DNA of 13,666 nucleotides. It comes from Alistipes sp. GTDB lineage: Bacteria > Bacteroidota > Bacteroidia > Bacteroidales > Rikenellaceae. Shown here piece by piece: positions 6,413-13,615 of this stretch. Made by a program: the position numbers and the translations under genes. The notes beneath the pieces were generated by a model that worked only from the letters and a program-made list of their open reading frames with translations, had not been told where the DNA came from and made no database searches. The stretch spans positions 1 to 13,666 of the forward strand of contig JAHHQK010000050.1 of NCBI GenBank assembly GCA_020026435.1. The letters run 5' to 3'. Numbering within the stretch: position 1 is the first letter of the stretch; every line of letters begins with the position of its first letter.

Positions 6413-6787
6413 TCAGAGGGTGTAAAATAAACGGCTCACGGCCTCCTTGTCGGCTTCGATCTGGCGGCGAAGCTCCTCCACCGAATCGAATTTACGCTCC
6501 TCGCGGATCTTTTCGAGCAGGGTGACCCGCAGCCTGAGCCCATAGAGCGAGCCTTCAAACCCGAAAAGGAAGGTTTCCAGACGGCGGCGGCATCCTCCGA
6601 CCGAAGGGTTGTGTCCCAAATTCGACATCGCCTCGTAGCATCGTCCACCGACCTCCACCCGCGAATGGTACACCCCATCCGATACGGGCAGATCCTCCCC
6701 CGTCTCGATATTGGCCGTGGGGAATCCCAACTGCCGTCCCAGTTGACGGCCCTCGGTGACAAATCCCTCGATAACAAACATTTCCAT
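6413..6787 (-). CDS. Stand-alone riboflavin kinase (RibF C-terminal module only)
   Basis: 124 aa, about the size of the flavokinase domain alone. It shows the flavokinase features: GRQLGFPTANI (about 16-26) with the PTAN nucleotide/Mg-binding motif, a SNLGHNPSVGG segment in place of the usual NxGxxPT loop, and ETFLFGF (about 91-97) with the catalytic Glu. The end is IREERKFDSVEELRRQIEADKEAV. It should phosphorylate riboflavin to FMN in the cytosol. Bacterial RibF is normally about 300 aa with an N-terminal FMN adenylyltransferase module, which is absent here. The upstream DNA codes for a different protein, so this is not an obvious local truncation. Its ATG overlaps the TGA of the preceding gene by one base (TGATG), so translation is coupled and it is the last gene of the operon. 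A second start three codons in (6781) is possible. Confidence 0.82.
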   Translation of the reverse strand: MEMFVIEGFVTEGRQLGRQLGFPTANIETGEDLPVSDGVYHSRVEVGGRCYEAMSNLGHNPSVGGCRRRLETFLFGFEGSLYGLRLRVTLLEKIREERKFDSVEELRRQIEADKEAVSRLFYTL

Positions 6788-7902
6788 CAGATTTTCTCGG
6801 TCAGTTTACGCACCAGGCTGAATTGTGAAAGGAACTCCTTGGCAAAAACCCGCAACACCGTGTAGGAAGGAATAGCCAGCAGCATTCCGAGGATTCCGGC
6901 CAGGGATCCTGCGATGAGGATCACGATGAAGATCTCCAGCGGATGGGCCTTCACCCGCTCGGAGTAAAGTGCCGGTTGCAGGACAAAATCATCCAATCCC
7001 TTGAGCACCAGCAACACACCTGCAATCACCAAAGCCGTCTGACCGACTCCCATGCCGTCAATCGGGTTCACGATACCGACAAACACCGAAATGGTCGCTC
7101 CGATAAGCGGGCCGGCATAGGGCACGACATTCATCACGGCCATGATCAGTCCGATGACGCAGGCATCGGCCGCCTTCATTCCGAAACACATCAGCGACAA
7201 CAGCACGGCCAGCATCAGCAGAAGGCTCTCGCCCAGGATGCCCGAGAAGTAACGCGACAACAGCACCGTAATGGAATCCAGCGCACGGGTGATGTTGTCG
7301 TGGTAGCGTTCGGGGAACACGGCCGAGACCATATCGTAGAAAAGGCCCTCATCACGCAGGAAAAAGAACGTAATGAACGAGATCGACAGGATGGCGATCA
7401 CCCACGAGAAGACCAGTCCCACGATCGACGAAAAGAGGCGGTTCAGCGTATCGGCATTGACCCACTCCTCCATCATCGAGGCCAGGGAGGCCGACACCGA
7501 GAAATCGCCCGAAGGGATCGAAAAAAACTCGCTCAGATAGCTCTGCATCTGCGCCACAGGGGCTTCGATGCGGTCAATGACCATCGCCCAATCCAGGTTG
7601 GCCAGCTGGTAGACCTTATGGAAAATCAGCGGCACGAAGAGTGAGCAGAGCGTCGCGGCAACCACCCAGATCACCACCAGGGTGACCAGGGCCGCCACAC
7701 CCCTCGAAACCTTCCATCCGCGGATGTGCAGCGATTCGAGCAGGTGGACCAACGGTCGGCCGACAACGGCCAGCACGGCCGAGATCAGAATATAGACCAC
7801 AATCGAAGAGAAATACCACAACGGCAAGAGGATGGCGGCGGCAATGGCCGCGCCAACCACAAAACGGATAACCGTGGGAGGTATGATTTTCAACGAATGC
7901 AA
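6787..7902 (-). CDS. AI-2E family transporter (PF01594-type membrane protein)
   Basis: 371 aa polytopic inner-membrane protein. It has hydrophobic segments at about 11-50, 67-97, 160-182 and several from 222 to 355, with a soluble stretch at about 98-158. Family marks are NVVPYAGPLIGA in the middle and FVLQPALYSERVKAHPLEIFIVILIAGSLAGILGMLLAIPSYTVLRV near the end. Members were named for AI-2 export, but many are ion antiporters or of unknown transport role, so I do not assign a substrate. The start is unusual: no ATG fits, and the frame begins at TTG 7902 with another TTG at 7893; an in-frame stop lies 15 bases upstream of 7902. It follows psd by 26 bases and overlaps the riboflavin kinase start by one base. 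The family call is firm. Confidence 0.85.
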   Translation of the reverse strand: MHSLKIIPPTVIRFVVGAAIAAAILLPLWYFSSIVVYILISAVLAVVGRPLVHLLESLHIRGWKVSRGVAALVTLVVIWVVAATLCSLFVPLIFHKVYQLANLDWAMVIDRIEAPVAQMQSYLSEFFSIPSGDFSVSASLASMMEEWVNADTLNRLFSSIVGLVFSWVIAILSISFITFFFLRDEGLFYDMVSAVFPERYHDNITRALDSITVLLSRYFSGILGESLLLMLAVLLSLMCFGMKAADACVIGLIMAVMNVVPYAGPLIGATISVFVGIVNPIDGMGVGQTALVIAGVLLVLKGLDDFVLQPALYSERVKAHPLEIFIVILIAGSLAGILGMLLAIPSYTVLRVFAKEFLSQFSLVRKLTEKI

Positions 7903-7928
7903 CTTCTCTTCGACTTATGGGGATTGTC

Positions 7929-8606
7929 TTATTTGTTCTTCTTGGGCAGACGGGCAATCGGGGTCTGCGATCCCACGACAGGATCACCGATCTCGACCAG
8001 CAACTCGCTGGCCTTGGGGATCAGTACATCGACACGCGAGCCGAACTTGATGAATCCGCACACGCTGTTCTGATCCACCGGCTGCCCCACCTTCATATAC
8101 GACACGATACGGCGGGCGATAAGTCCGGCAATCTGACGGAACAGAACCTTCTCGCCCGTAGGCATCTTCACGACAGTCGTCGTACGCTCGTTCTCGGTCG
8201 AGGATTTGGGGTGCCAGGCCACCAGAAAACGACCCGGGTGGTACTTGAAGTACTCCACGATACCGCCCACGGGGACCCAGTTCATGTGGACATTGGTGAT
8301 CGACATGAAGATCGAGATCTGCAACATCTCCTCTTTGAGGTACTCATCCTCCTTGACCACCTCGGTCACCACCACGCGTCCGTCGCAGGGCGAGAAGACC
8401 AGGTCGGCATCGTGGATGCGCACACGGCGCGGCTCGCGGAAAAAAGCCACGATAAAGAACCAAAAGAACAACAGTACGGCAGAGCTGACCACCAGCAACA
8501 TAGTCTCGGCGTCCTCCAGCATCAGATGGTACATCAGCCACCAGATAAACGCACAGACAGCACCCGATATACAGATAATCTTATATCCTTCCTTATTGAT
8601 TTTCAT
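7929..8606 (-). CDS. psd: Phosphatidylserine decarboxylase proenzyme, short type
   Basis: 225 aa. It makes phosphatidylethanolamine from phosphatidylserine by decarboxylation at the inner membrane. The N-terminus has two hydrophobic segments (about 9-30 and 36-56). The catalytic part contains SPCDGRV (D75), FMSITNVHMNWVP (H107) and HPKSSTENERT. The self-cleavage site is FGSR at 188-191: cutting between G189 and S190 converts the serine to the pyruvoyl cofactor and gives a large beta and a small alpha chain. Length and the FGSR site place it in the short archaeal-like Psd class (about 200-230 aa) rather than the E. coli class (about 320 aa). It lies 22 bases downstream of cdsA, the enzyme supplying CDP-diacylglycerol for phosphatidylserine synthesis. 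No phosphatidylserine synthase gene is in this window. Confidence 0.93.
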   Translation of the reverse strand: MKINKEGYKIICISGAVCAFIWWLMYHLMLEDAETMLLVVSSAVLLFFWFFIVAFFREPRRVRIHDADLVFSPCDGRVVVTEVVKEDEYLKEEMLQISIFMSITNVHMNWVPVGGIVEYFKYHPGRFLVAWHPKSSTENERTTTVVKMPTGEKVLFRQIAGLIARRIVSYMKVGQPVDQNSVCGFIKFGSRVDVLIPKASELLVEIGDPVVGSQTPIARLPKKNK

Positions 8607-8628
8607 AACACTTAATAAAAGTTAGCAG

Positions 8629-9480
8629 TTACATCACAAACAACATATACACGAAGACGAAAGGTGCCGACAGCAGCATCGCATCGAAGCGGTCCAGCAC
8701 ACCTCCGTGACCGGGGATCACCGCGCCCGAGTCCTTGACCTCGGCGGCACGTTTGAACATCGACTCCACCAGATCGCCCAGCACACCCGTCACGGCAATG
8801 ATCATCGCCATACCGGCCCAGTGCCACATCTCACCGCCCAGCCAGTGGGCCATGAGCACTCCGAAGGCAGCCGCACCGAGGACTCCTCCGAAGAATCCCT
8901 CCCAGGACTTCTTGGGCGAGATACGCTCGAAGAGATGGTGACGGCCGATGGTCATGCCCACCAGGTAGGCAAAGACGTCGTTGGCCCACACGATGAAGAT
9001 ATATCCGAACATCACCATCGGATTCCACTCCTCGCCCAGCATCAGCGGGAAGTAGCACATCAGCGAAAAAGGCAGGGCCACATAGAAAATACCCATCAGC
9101 GTGATGCCGATGTTGTTGGCGGGATTCTCCTCCCGGCGCCACAGCTCGCAGAAGAACATCAGCGGCAACAGAAGTAGCCAAAAAGCACCCAGCACGCCCA
9201 GGAAGCTGTGCATTCCGCCCTCAAGAATCCATACTCCGGTCGAAACCATCGCAAAGTTCATCGCAAAGAGTGCAAGACCCGCCACAAGGCCGATCACGAC
9301 CTGGGGCGATGCACCCTTCTTGCGGGCCAGGCCGTAAAATTCGAGCATTCCGCCCACAACAAGCACCGCCAGCAGTATGCCGAAGCTCCACTGCGACCAT
9401 GCAATGGCACCCAGCACCACAGCAGCCAATACCGAACCGCTCAGTGTGCGTACCACAAGGTTTTTCATTTTATCACTCAT
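8629..9480 (-). CDS. cdsA: Phosphatidate cytidylyltransferase (CDP-diacylglycerol synthase)
   Basis: 283 aa polytopic membrane enzyme joining CTP and phosphatidate to form CDP-diacylglycerol, the branch-point precursor of bacterial phospholipids. The CdsA signature is complete at residues 240-264: SMFKRAAEVKDSGAVIPGHGGVLDR, that is S-x2-KR-x4-KD ... HGG-x-x-DR, with the metal-binding acidic residues. NDVFAYLVG (167-175) and SPKKSWEGFFGG (188-199) are further family blocks. Several transmembrane segments cover residues 12-140 and 155-235. The start at ATG 9480 is used; an alternative ATG lies four codons in. It is preceded by ftsH after a 161-base gap with hairpins and followed by psd after 22 bases. 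Confidence 0.94.
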   Translation of the reverse strand: MSDKMKNLVVRTLSGSVLAAVVLGAIAWSQWSFGILLAVLVVGGMLEFYGLARKKGASPQVVIGLVAGLALFAMNFAMVSTGVWILEGGMHSFLGVLGAFWLLLLPLMFFCELWRREENPANNIGITLMGIFYVALPFSLMCYFPLMLGEEWNPMVMFGYIFIVWANDVFAYLVGMTIGRHHLFERISPKKSWEGFFGGVLGAAAFGVLMAHWLGGEMWHWAGMAMIIAVTGVLGDLVESMFKRAAEVKDSGAVIPGHGGVLDRFDAMLLSAPFVFVYMLFVM

Positions 9481-9519
9481 CGTATCAAGTGGGTTATGTT
9501 ATTTCGTTCTACCGCAAAT

Positions 9520-9536
9520 CCACCTTATATAGGTGG
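9520..9536 (-). repeat. Hairpin in the ftsH-cdsA gap
   Basis: CCACCT (9520-9525) and AGGTGG (9531-9536) form a perfect 6-bp stem with a TATAT loop, 40 bases upstream of the cdsA start. No T tract follows, so it is not a classical terminator. An RNA-processing or mRNA-stability role in the operon transcript is possible. Confidence 0.45.
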
Positions 9537-9599
9537 TACGGGGATTCCGATTCTCGGGCCCGATTCCGCAGAACCTCCCGGTCAGGGGTTTCATCCATC

Positions 9600-9638
9600 G
9601 GACGGCATCCGCCCCCAAGGCGCATCCGTCCCCCAGGC
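9600..9638 (-). repeat. 17-bp tandem duplication and hairpin just after ftsH
   Basis: Bases 9605-9621 and 9622-9638 are adjacent copies of a 17-bp unit starting GCATCCG, matching at 15 of 17 positions. The same stretch can fold: GGACGG (9600-9605) pairs with CCGTCC (9626-9631) and GCC (9611-9613) with GGC (9619-9621). It begins three bases beyond the ftsH stop codon at 9642-9644. There is no T tract. Confidence 0.6.
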
Positions 9639-9641
9639 GCG

Positions 9642-11762
9642 CTACTTCGCGGACTCCTCGTCCTTGCCCGCAGCAGAGGTCTCACTACCAATGCCCGTCT
9701 CGGGAGCAGGAGCCGAAGCGGCCTCGGTCGTTCCTGCCGACGAAGCCTCGGCGGCATCCTTCGGGGAGGCCGGATTCCCGTCTGTGGTGTTCTGCGCCTC
9801 TTCCAGAGCCTTCTTATCGGCCTCCTTGCGCTCGCGCTCGATATCCTTCTTTCGTTTGCCGAAGATGCGCTCCACGTCCTCCGTGAAGACCACCTCGCGC
9901 TCCAACAGCAACTCGGCCAGCTGAGTCATACCCTCCTTATGGGTGATCAGCACCTGCTCGGCCATCTTATACGCCTCGTCGATCACGCGGCGCGTCTCCT
10001 GATCAATCTGCTGGGCCGTAGCCTCGGAATAGGGTTTCGTGAAGGCCATATCGCTCTGGCCCGTCGAGTCGTAGTAGCTCAACGTGCCGACTTTGGAACT
10101 CATGCCGTAGTAGGCCACCATGGCGTAGGCCTGTTTGGTGACACGCTCCAGGTCGTTGAGTGCGCCCGTCGAAAGGTGACCAAAGGTCAACTGCTCCGAG
10201 ACGCGGCCTCCGAGCGTGGCGGCCAACTGGTCCATCATCTGCTCATAGGTCGTGATCTGACGCTCCTCGGGCAAGTACCAGGCAGCACCCAGGGCCTTGC
10301 CGCGGGGGATGATCGTCACCTTGATCAGCGGATTGGCATTCTCCAGGATCCAGCTTACGGTGGCGTGACCCGCCTCGTGGAAGGCGATGACGCGCTTCTC
10401 CTCGTCGGTGATAATCTTGTTCTTGCGCTCCAATCCGCCCACGATACGGTCGATGGCCGCCAGGAAATCGTCCTTGGAGACAAACTTCTTATCGTGACGG
10501 GCCGCAATCAGTGCAGCCTCGTTGCAGACATTGGCGATGTCGGCACCCGAAAAACCGGGTGTCTGATGGGCCAGGAACGAACGGTCCAGATTCGGATCGA
10601 GCTTCAGACGGCGCAGATGCACCTCGAAGATCTCCTCGCGCTCCTTGACATCGGGCAGACCCACCTCGATCTGACGGTCGAAGCGTCCGGCTCGCATCAG
10701 GGCCTTATCCAGGATATCGGCACGGTTGGTGGCCGCCAGCACGATGACTCCCGTGTTGGTCTGGAATCCGTCCATCTCGGTAAGCAGCTGGTTGAGCGTA
10801 TTTTCGCGCTCGTCGTTGCCCGAGAATCCGGCATTCTTGCCACGGGCTCGGCCGATGGCGTCAATCTCGTCGATAAAGACGATGCAGGGGGCCTTCTGCT
10901 TGGCCTGCTCGAAAAGGCTTCTCACACGCGAGGCACCCACACCCACAAACATCTCGACGAAATCCGATCCCGAGATCGACAGGAAGGGCACATTGGCCTC
11001 ACCGGCCACAGCCTTGGCCAGCAACGTCTTACCCGTTCCCGGAGGGCCTACAAGCAAGGCTCCCTTGGGGATCTTGGCACCCAGTTCGCGGTATTTGTCG
11101 GCTTTCTTCAGGAAGTCGACGATCTCCATGATCTCGACCTTGGCCTCTTCCAATCCGGCCACATCCTTGAAGGTCACCCGTTTGTCGTTGTCCTTGTCGA
11201 AAACCTGAGCGCGGGCCTTGCCCACATTCATGATTCCGCCACCGGCACCTCCCCCACCGCGCGACATCGAGCGCATGAGGAAGAACCACACGCCGATGAT
11301 CAGCACCCACCACGGCAGGAGGTTCAGCAGGATGCTGGTCCAGTCGTCCTTCTGGTTTTCATACTCCACGGGGATAGCGTGTCCCGACTCCGACTCGGCC
11401 TGCTTGAGGTCCTCGCGGAAGGCGTCCACCGATCCGATCGTGAAAGTGAGCTGCACGCCCTTTTCGGGCATACGTTTCAGATATTTGTCCTCCTCTCCGG
11501 AGTGGTATTTCTCGACCGCACGCTCGTTGAGATAGACCTCGGCCTGGTCGCGGTTCAGCACGCGAATCTTCTCCACTTCGCCCTCCTTGACCATCTGCTC
11601 GACCGTCTGCCAGTTCGAGGGCAGAGGTTCGCTGTTGTCGGCGTCAATCAGACTCCAGCCAATGATGAATGCACCGATCACACCGTAGATCCACAACATC
11701 GACGGGCGCGGCATATTGATATTCATTTTATTGGTTTTCTTTCGTTTGTTTTGATCGGCCAT
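9642..11762 (-). CDS. ftsH: ATP-dependent zinc metalloprotease FtsH
   Basis: 706 aa. It extracts and degrades unneeded or damaged membrane and cytosolic proteins as a membrane-anchored hexamer. Order: basic N-terminus, TM1 (about 23-40), periplasmic domain (about 41-143), TM2 (about 145-163), a Gly-rich linker, AAA+ domain with Walker A GPPGTGKT (239-246) and Walker B IVFIDEIDAIG (294-304). The second region of homology ends in RAGRFDRQ (357-363). The peptidase domain has zinc motif HEAGH (462-466) and third ligand D537 in the STGALNDLERVT block, where FGHLSTG replaces the common FGEISTG. The tail after about 640 is charged, then Ala/Ser/Thr/Glu-rich and probably disordered. All catalytic residues are present. 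It starts three bases after the rsfS stop and precedes cdsA; in E. coli FtsH also controls lipid synthesis by degrading LpxC, so the placement next to cdsA and psd is suggestive. Confidence 0.97.
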   Translation of the reverse strand: MADQNKRKKTNKMNINMPRPSMLWIYGVIGAFIIGWSLIDADNSEPLPSNWQTVEQMVKEGEVEKIRVLNRDQAEVYLNERAVEKYHSGEEDKYLKRMPEKGVQLTFTIGSVDAFREDLKQAESESGHAIPVEYENQKDDWTSILLNLLPWWVLIIGVWFFLMRSMSRGGGGAGGGIMNVGKARAQVFDKDNDKRVTFKDVAGLEEAKVEIMEIVDFLKKADKYRELGAKIPKGALLVGPPGTGKTLLAKAVAGEANVPFLSISGSDFVEMFVGVGASRVRSLFEQAKQKAPCIVFIDEIDAIGRARGKNAGFSGNDERENTLNQLLTEMDGFQTNTGVIVLAATNRADILDKALMRAGRFDRQIEVGLPDVKEREEIFEVHLRRLKLDPNLDRSFLAHQTPGFSGADIANVCNEAALIAARHDKKFVSKDDFLAAIDRIVGGLERKNKIITDEEKRVIAFHEAGHATVSWILENANPLIKVTIIPRGKALGAAWYLPEERQITTYEQMMDQLAATLGGRVSEQLTFGHLSTGALNDLERVTKQAYAMVAYYGMSSKVGTLSYYDSTGQSDMAFTKPYSEATAQQIDQETRRVIDEAYKMAEQVLITHKEGMTQLAELLLEREVVFTEDVERIFGKRKKDIERERKEADKKALEEAQNTTDGNPASPKDAAEASSAGTTEAASAPAPETGIGSETSAAGKDEESAK

Positions 11763-11765
11763 AAT

Positions 11766-12116
11766 TTACTCTTCGTATTCATATTTGGTCATCGGCGCGT
11801 CGGCCCACAACTCTTCAAGCTTGTAGAAGTCGCGCAACTCGGTCTGGAAAATGTGCACCACCACGTCGACATAGTCCATAGCGATCCACACGGAATTCTG
11901 CTGGCCCTCGATGCGGTAGGCCCACTCGCCCGTCTTCTCGAAAACGCGCTCCTCAACGCCCGACGCAATGGCGGCCACCTGGGCCGGAGAGTCGGCGTTA
12001 CAAACCACGAAATGGGAGCAGATGGCTCCATCGAATCCCGTAAGGTCCAACGATACGATACCTTTTCCTTTCTTGTCTTCGATCGCACCTACGATCGTCT
12101 CTATCAATTTCTCCAT
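11766..12116 (-). CDS. rsfS: Ribosomal silencing factor RsfS (YbeB/Iojap family)
   Basis: 116 aa, normal length for the family. RsfS binds ribosomal protein uL14 on the 50S subunit and blocks subunit joining, lowering translation in stationary phase or starvation. Family marks: SLDLTGFDGAICSHFVVCNADSPAQVAAIA (about 22-51) and the conserved VWIAMDYVDVVVHIFQTELRDFYKLEELWADAP (about 76-108). It is the first gene of the minus-strand cluster, starting at ATG 12116 with a promoter-like region just upstream, and separated from ftsH by three bases. Confidence 0.93.
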   Translation of the reverse strand: MEKLIETIVGAIEDKKGKGIVSLDLTGFDGAICSHFVVCNADSPAQVAAIASGVEERVFEKTGEWAYRIEGQQNSVWIAMDYVDVVVHIFQTELRDFYKLEELWADAPMTKYEYEE

Positions 12117-12129
12117 AAAAATTTCAATA

Positions 12130-12153
12130 CAAATATATAACCTTGCAAAGGTA
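12130..12153 (-). promoter_or_regulatory. Promoter region of the rsfS-ftsH-cdsA-psd cluster
   Basis: On the minus strand TACCTTTG (12153-12146) is an exact TAnnTTTG -7 element. A second match, TATATTTG, follows at 12137-12130. I do not see a good TTG or TTTG at the -33 spacing for either. The first would start transcription about 20 bases before the rsfS ATG and is preferred. The flanking sequence is AT-rich, in contrast to the coding DNA on both sides. Confidence 0.5.
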
Positions 12154-12233
12154 AAAATAAGAATTAGATTTTAAAAATTAAGATCGAAAAAAACGTCACC
12201 CTCCCCTTCTTTCAAAAACAATGCCCCATGCGC

Positions 12234-12306
12234 CCGGCGGGGGATACGCCCCTCAGGGAACCTCACCGAGGGGGCTTTCAGGCCCTGCAACAGAGGGGGA
12301 AGCCCC
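12234..12306 (-). repeat. Cluster of GC-rich inverted repeats between oxyR and rsfS
   Basis: GGGGCTT (12271-12277) pairs with AAGCCCC (12300-12306), extended by an inner CCCT/AGGG. An alternative fold pairs CCCCTC (12250-12255) with GAGGGG (12269-12274), so the two hairpins compete for the same bases. This lies just beyond the oxyR stop (12320-12322) and could act as its 3' end. However, a convincing T tract is lacking, apart from a short run near 12215-12219. Confidence 0.5.
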
Positions 12307-12319
12307 ACGGAGGACGGCA

Positions 12320-13228
12320 TCAGAGCGGATCCGTGACCGGATGGGGTACGTTCTTGAGGATCGTATCGGTCAAGGCCTTGATAATCGACCGTTTGACATA
12401 GGTACGGCGCACGCCCACCACGATCTTACGCGAGGTGGCACCCTTGGCCAGAGGCTTGACCCGGTCGCGGCGGTTGGCGGGGATATACTCGATGGCCATC
12501 TCGGGGATGATCGTGAGGCACTGTGTACAATCCACCATACGCATCAGCGTATCCAGCGAACTGGATTCAAACGTGAAATGCGAGGGGATCGTGCGGCGGG
12601 CCTGGCACAGCTCGACGATCTGGTCGCGCATACAGTTTCCCGGACTGAGGATCACCAGATCCCTCAGGTCGATGTCCTCGATACGGATGTTATGTCGCTC
12701 ATAGAGCGGGTTTTCGGGCGACACATAGGCGAAGAAGCGGTCGTTGAAGAGTTCCTGCTCGATGATTCCCTCGCCGCACGTGCCTCCGGCCACCAGGGCG
12801 GCGTCGATACGGTCGCGCTTGAGGGCATCGACGATATTGGCGGTCACCATCTCCGAGATCTCCAGTTCGACCTTGGGGTAAGTATGGACAAAGGCGGGGA
12901 TAAACTTGTGGAGCAGATAGGGCGCAATGGTCGGGATGACACCCAGGCGCAATTTACCGGCGGTTTCGCCCTTCAATTCGGCCACGGCCTCCTTTATATT
13001 ATTATAGGCGCTGATCGTCTCGCGGGCCTGTTCCAGCACCACCTCACCGGCTTCGGTCGGGATCACGGGTTTCTTGGAGCGGTCCAGCAGGACCACGCCC
13101 AGTTCCTCCTCCAGTGCCTTAACCTGCATACTCAGAGAAGGTTGCGTCACGAAACTATGTTCGGCAGCCAACGAGAAACTGCCGCAGTTGGCCACAGCCA
13201 ACAGATATTCAAGCTGAATGATTGTCAT
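12320..13228 (-). CDS. oxyR: Hydrogen peroxide-responsive LysR-type regulator OxyR
   Basis: 302 aa, full length for a LysR-type regulator. The N-terminal winged helix-turn-helix is at residues about 1-60 (MTIIQLEYLLAVANCGSFSLAAE, then QPSLSMQVKALEEELG). A LysR substrate domain follows from about 91. The redox site is PGNCMRDQIVELC, with cysteines at exactly 199 and 208, the same numbers as the disulphide-forming C199 and C208 of E. coli OxyR. It should activate catalase, peroxiredoxin and Dps-type genes on peroxide stress. Extra cysteines lie at 15, 151, 234 and 237; the last two form CTQC where E. coli OxyR has a Gly/Ser-rich loop. It has its own promoter at 13252-13282 and is upstream of, but separated by about 200 bases from, the rsfS cluster on the same strand. 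Confidence 0.92.
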   Translation of the reverse strand: MTIIQLEYLLAVANCGSFSLAAEHSFVTQPSLSMQVKALEEELGVVLLDRSKKPVIPTEAGEVVLEQARETISAYNNIKEAVAELKGETAGKLRLGVIPTIAPYLLHKFIPAFVHTYPKVELEISEMVTANIVDALKRDRIDAALVAGGTCGEGIIEQELFNDRFFAYVSPENPLYERHNIRIEDIDLRDLVILSPGNCMRDQIVELCQARRTIPSHFTFESSSLDTLMRMVDCTQCLTIIPEMAIEYIPANRRDRVKPLAKGATSRKIVVGVRRTYVKRSIIKALTDTILKNVPHPVTDPL

Positions 13229-13251
13229 AAAAACGCTCTATATTACCAAAA

Positions 13252-13282
13252 CAAATATATAAAATTTTCCGATAGTCCCCAA
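13252..13282 (-). promoter_or_regulatory. Bacteroidota-type promoter of oxyR
   Basis: On the minus strand TTG (13282-13280) and TATATTTG (13259-13252, an exact TAnnTTTG) are separated by 20 bases. Transcription should start near 13245, giving a leader of about 16 bases before the ATG at 13228. Confidence 0.65.
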
Positions 13283-13577
13283 CTTTTCAAGCGTTGATTT
13301 TCCGGGATTTCCCGCTTCGGACGTTTTTTCACCCGTCATAGGCCGACTTATCGGAGTGGGGCGACGGGACAAAGGAGAGCAAGGAAAGAGGAAAGAGCTT
13401 GGTCTGTGATTGGAAACGCGGTTGGAGTTGGGAATGGGATTGAGGTTGGGGACACCGGGGAAGAAGGCTCAGAATACAGTTCCGAAATCCGATACGGGGA
13501 AGACAGAAAGGGTGTGCCTACATTGAGCCTACATAAAGGGTGAGCCACCGACAAAACAGGCGAACAGACTTATAAAT
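13283..13577. other. Intergenic stretch without a supported gene
   Basis: No coding sequence with a recognisable domain is visible on either strand; an open minus-strand frame at 13348-13554 looks random. The stretch holds a small hairpin (CGGG-ATTT-CCCG) near 13302-13313 followed by a T run near 13323-13328. It also has a purine-rich part with loosely repeated TTGG/GGGA runs (about 13420-13465). Confidence 0.4.
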
Positions 13578-13611
13578 AAAAAAGAGGTCTTCCCGATGGA
13601 AAGACCTCTTT
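13578..13611 (-). terminator. Terminator of the tRNA-Gln transcript
   Basis: AAAGAGGTCTT (13581-13591) and AAGACCTCTTT (13601-13611) form a perfect 11-bp stem over a 9-base loop. On the minus strand the stem continues into a T run. It begins five bases after the tRNA 3' end, as expected for a tRNA unit. The symmetric A/T flanks may let it act in both directions. Confidence 0.8.
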
Positions 13612-13615
13612 TCTG

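Noticed and set aside
9270..12140. 956-codon plus-strand open frame across ftsH and rsfS
   Set aside because: It lies antisense to FtsH and RsfS, which are unmistakable. Its length is explained by the codon bias of those genes, and it has no domain of its own.
12221..13297. Long plus-strand open frame opposite oxyR
   Set aside because: It is antisense to a full-length OxyR with both redox cysteines; its His/Asp/Gly-rich translation is a shadow pattern.
13302..13328. Small hairpin plus T run as a plus-strand terminator
   Set aside because: The stem is only 4 bp, the T run is not adjacent, and no plus-strand gene precedes it.
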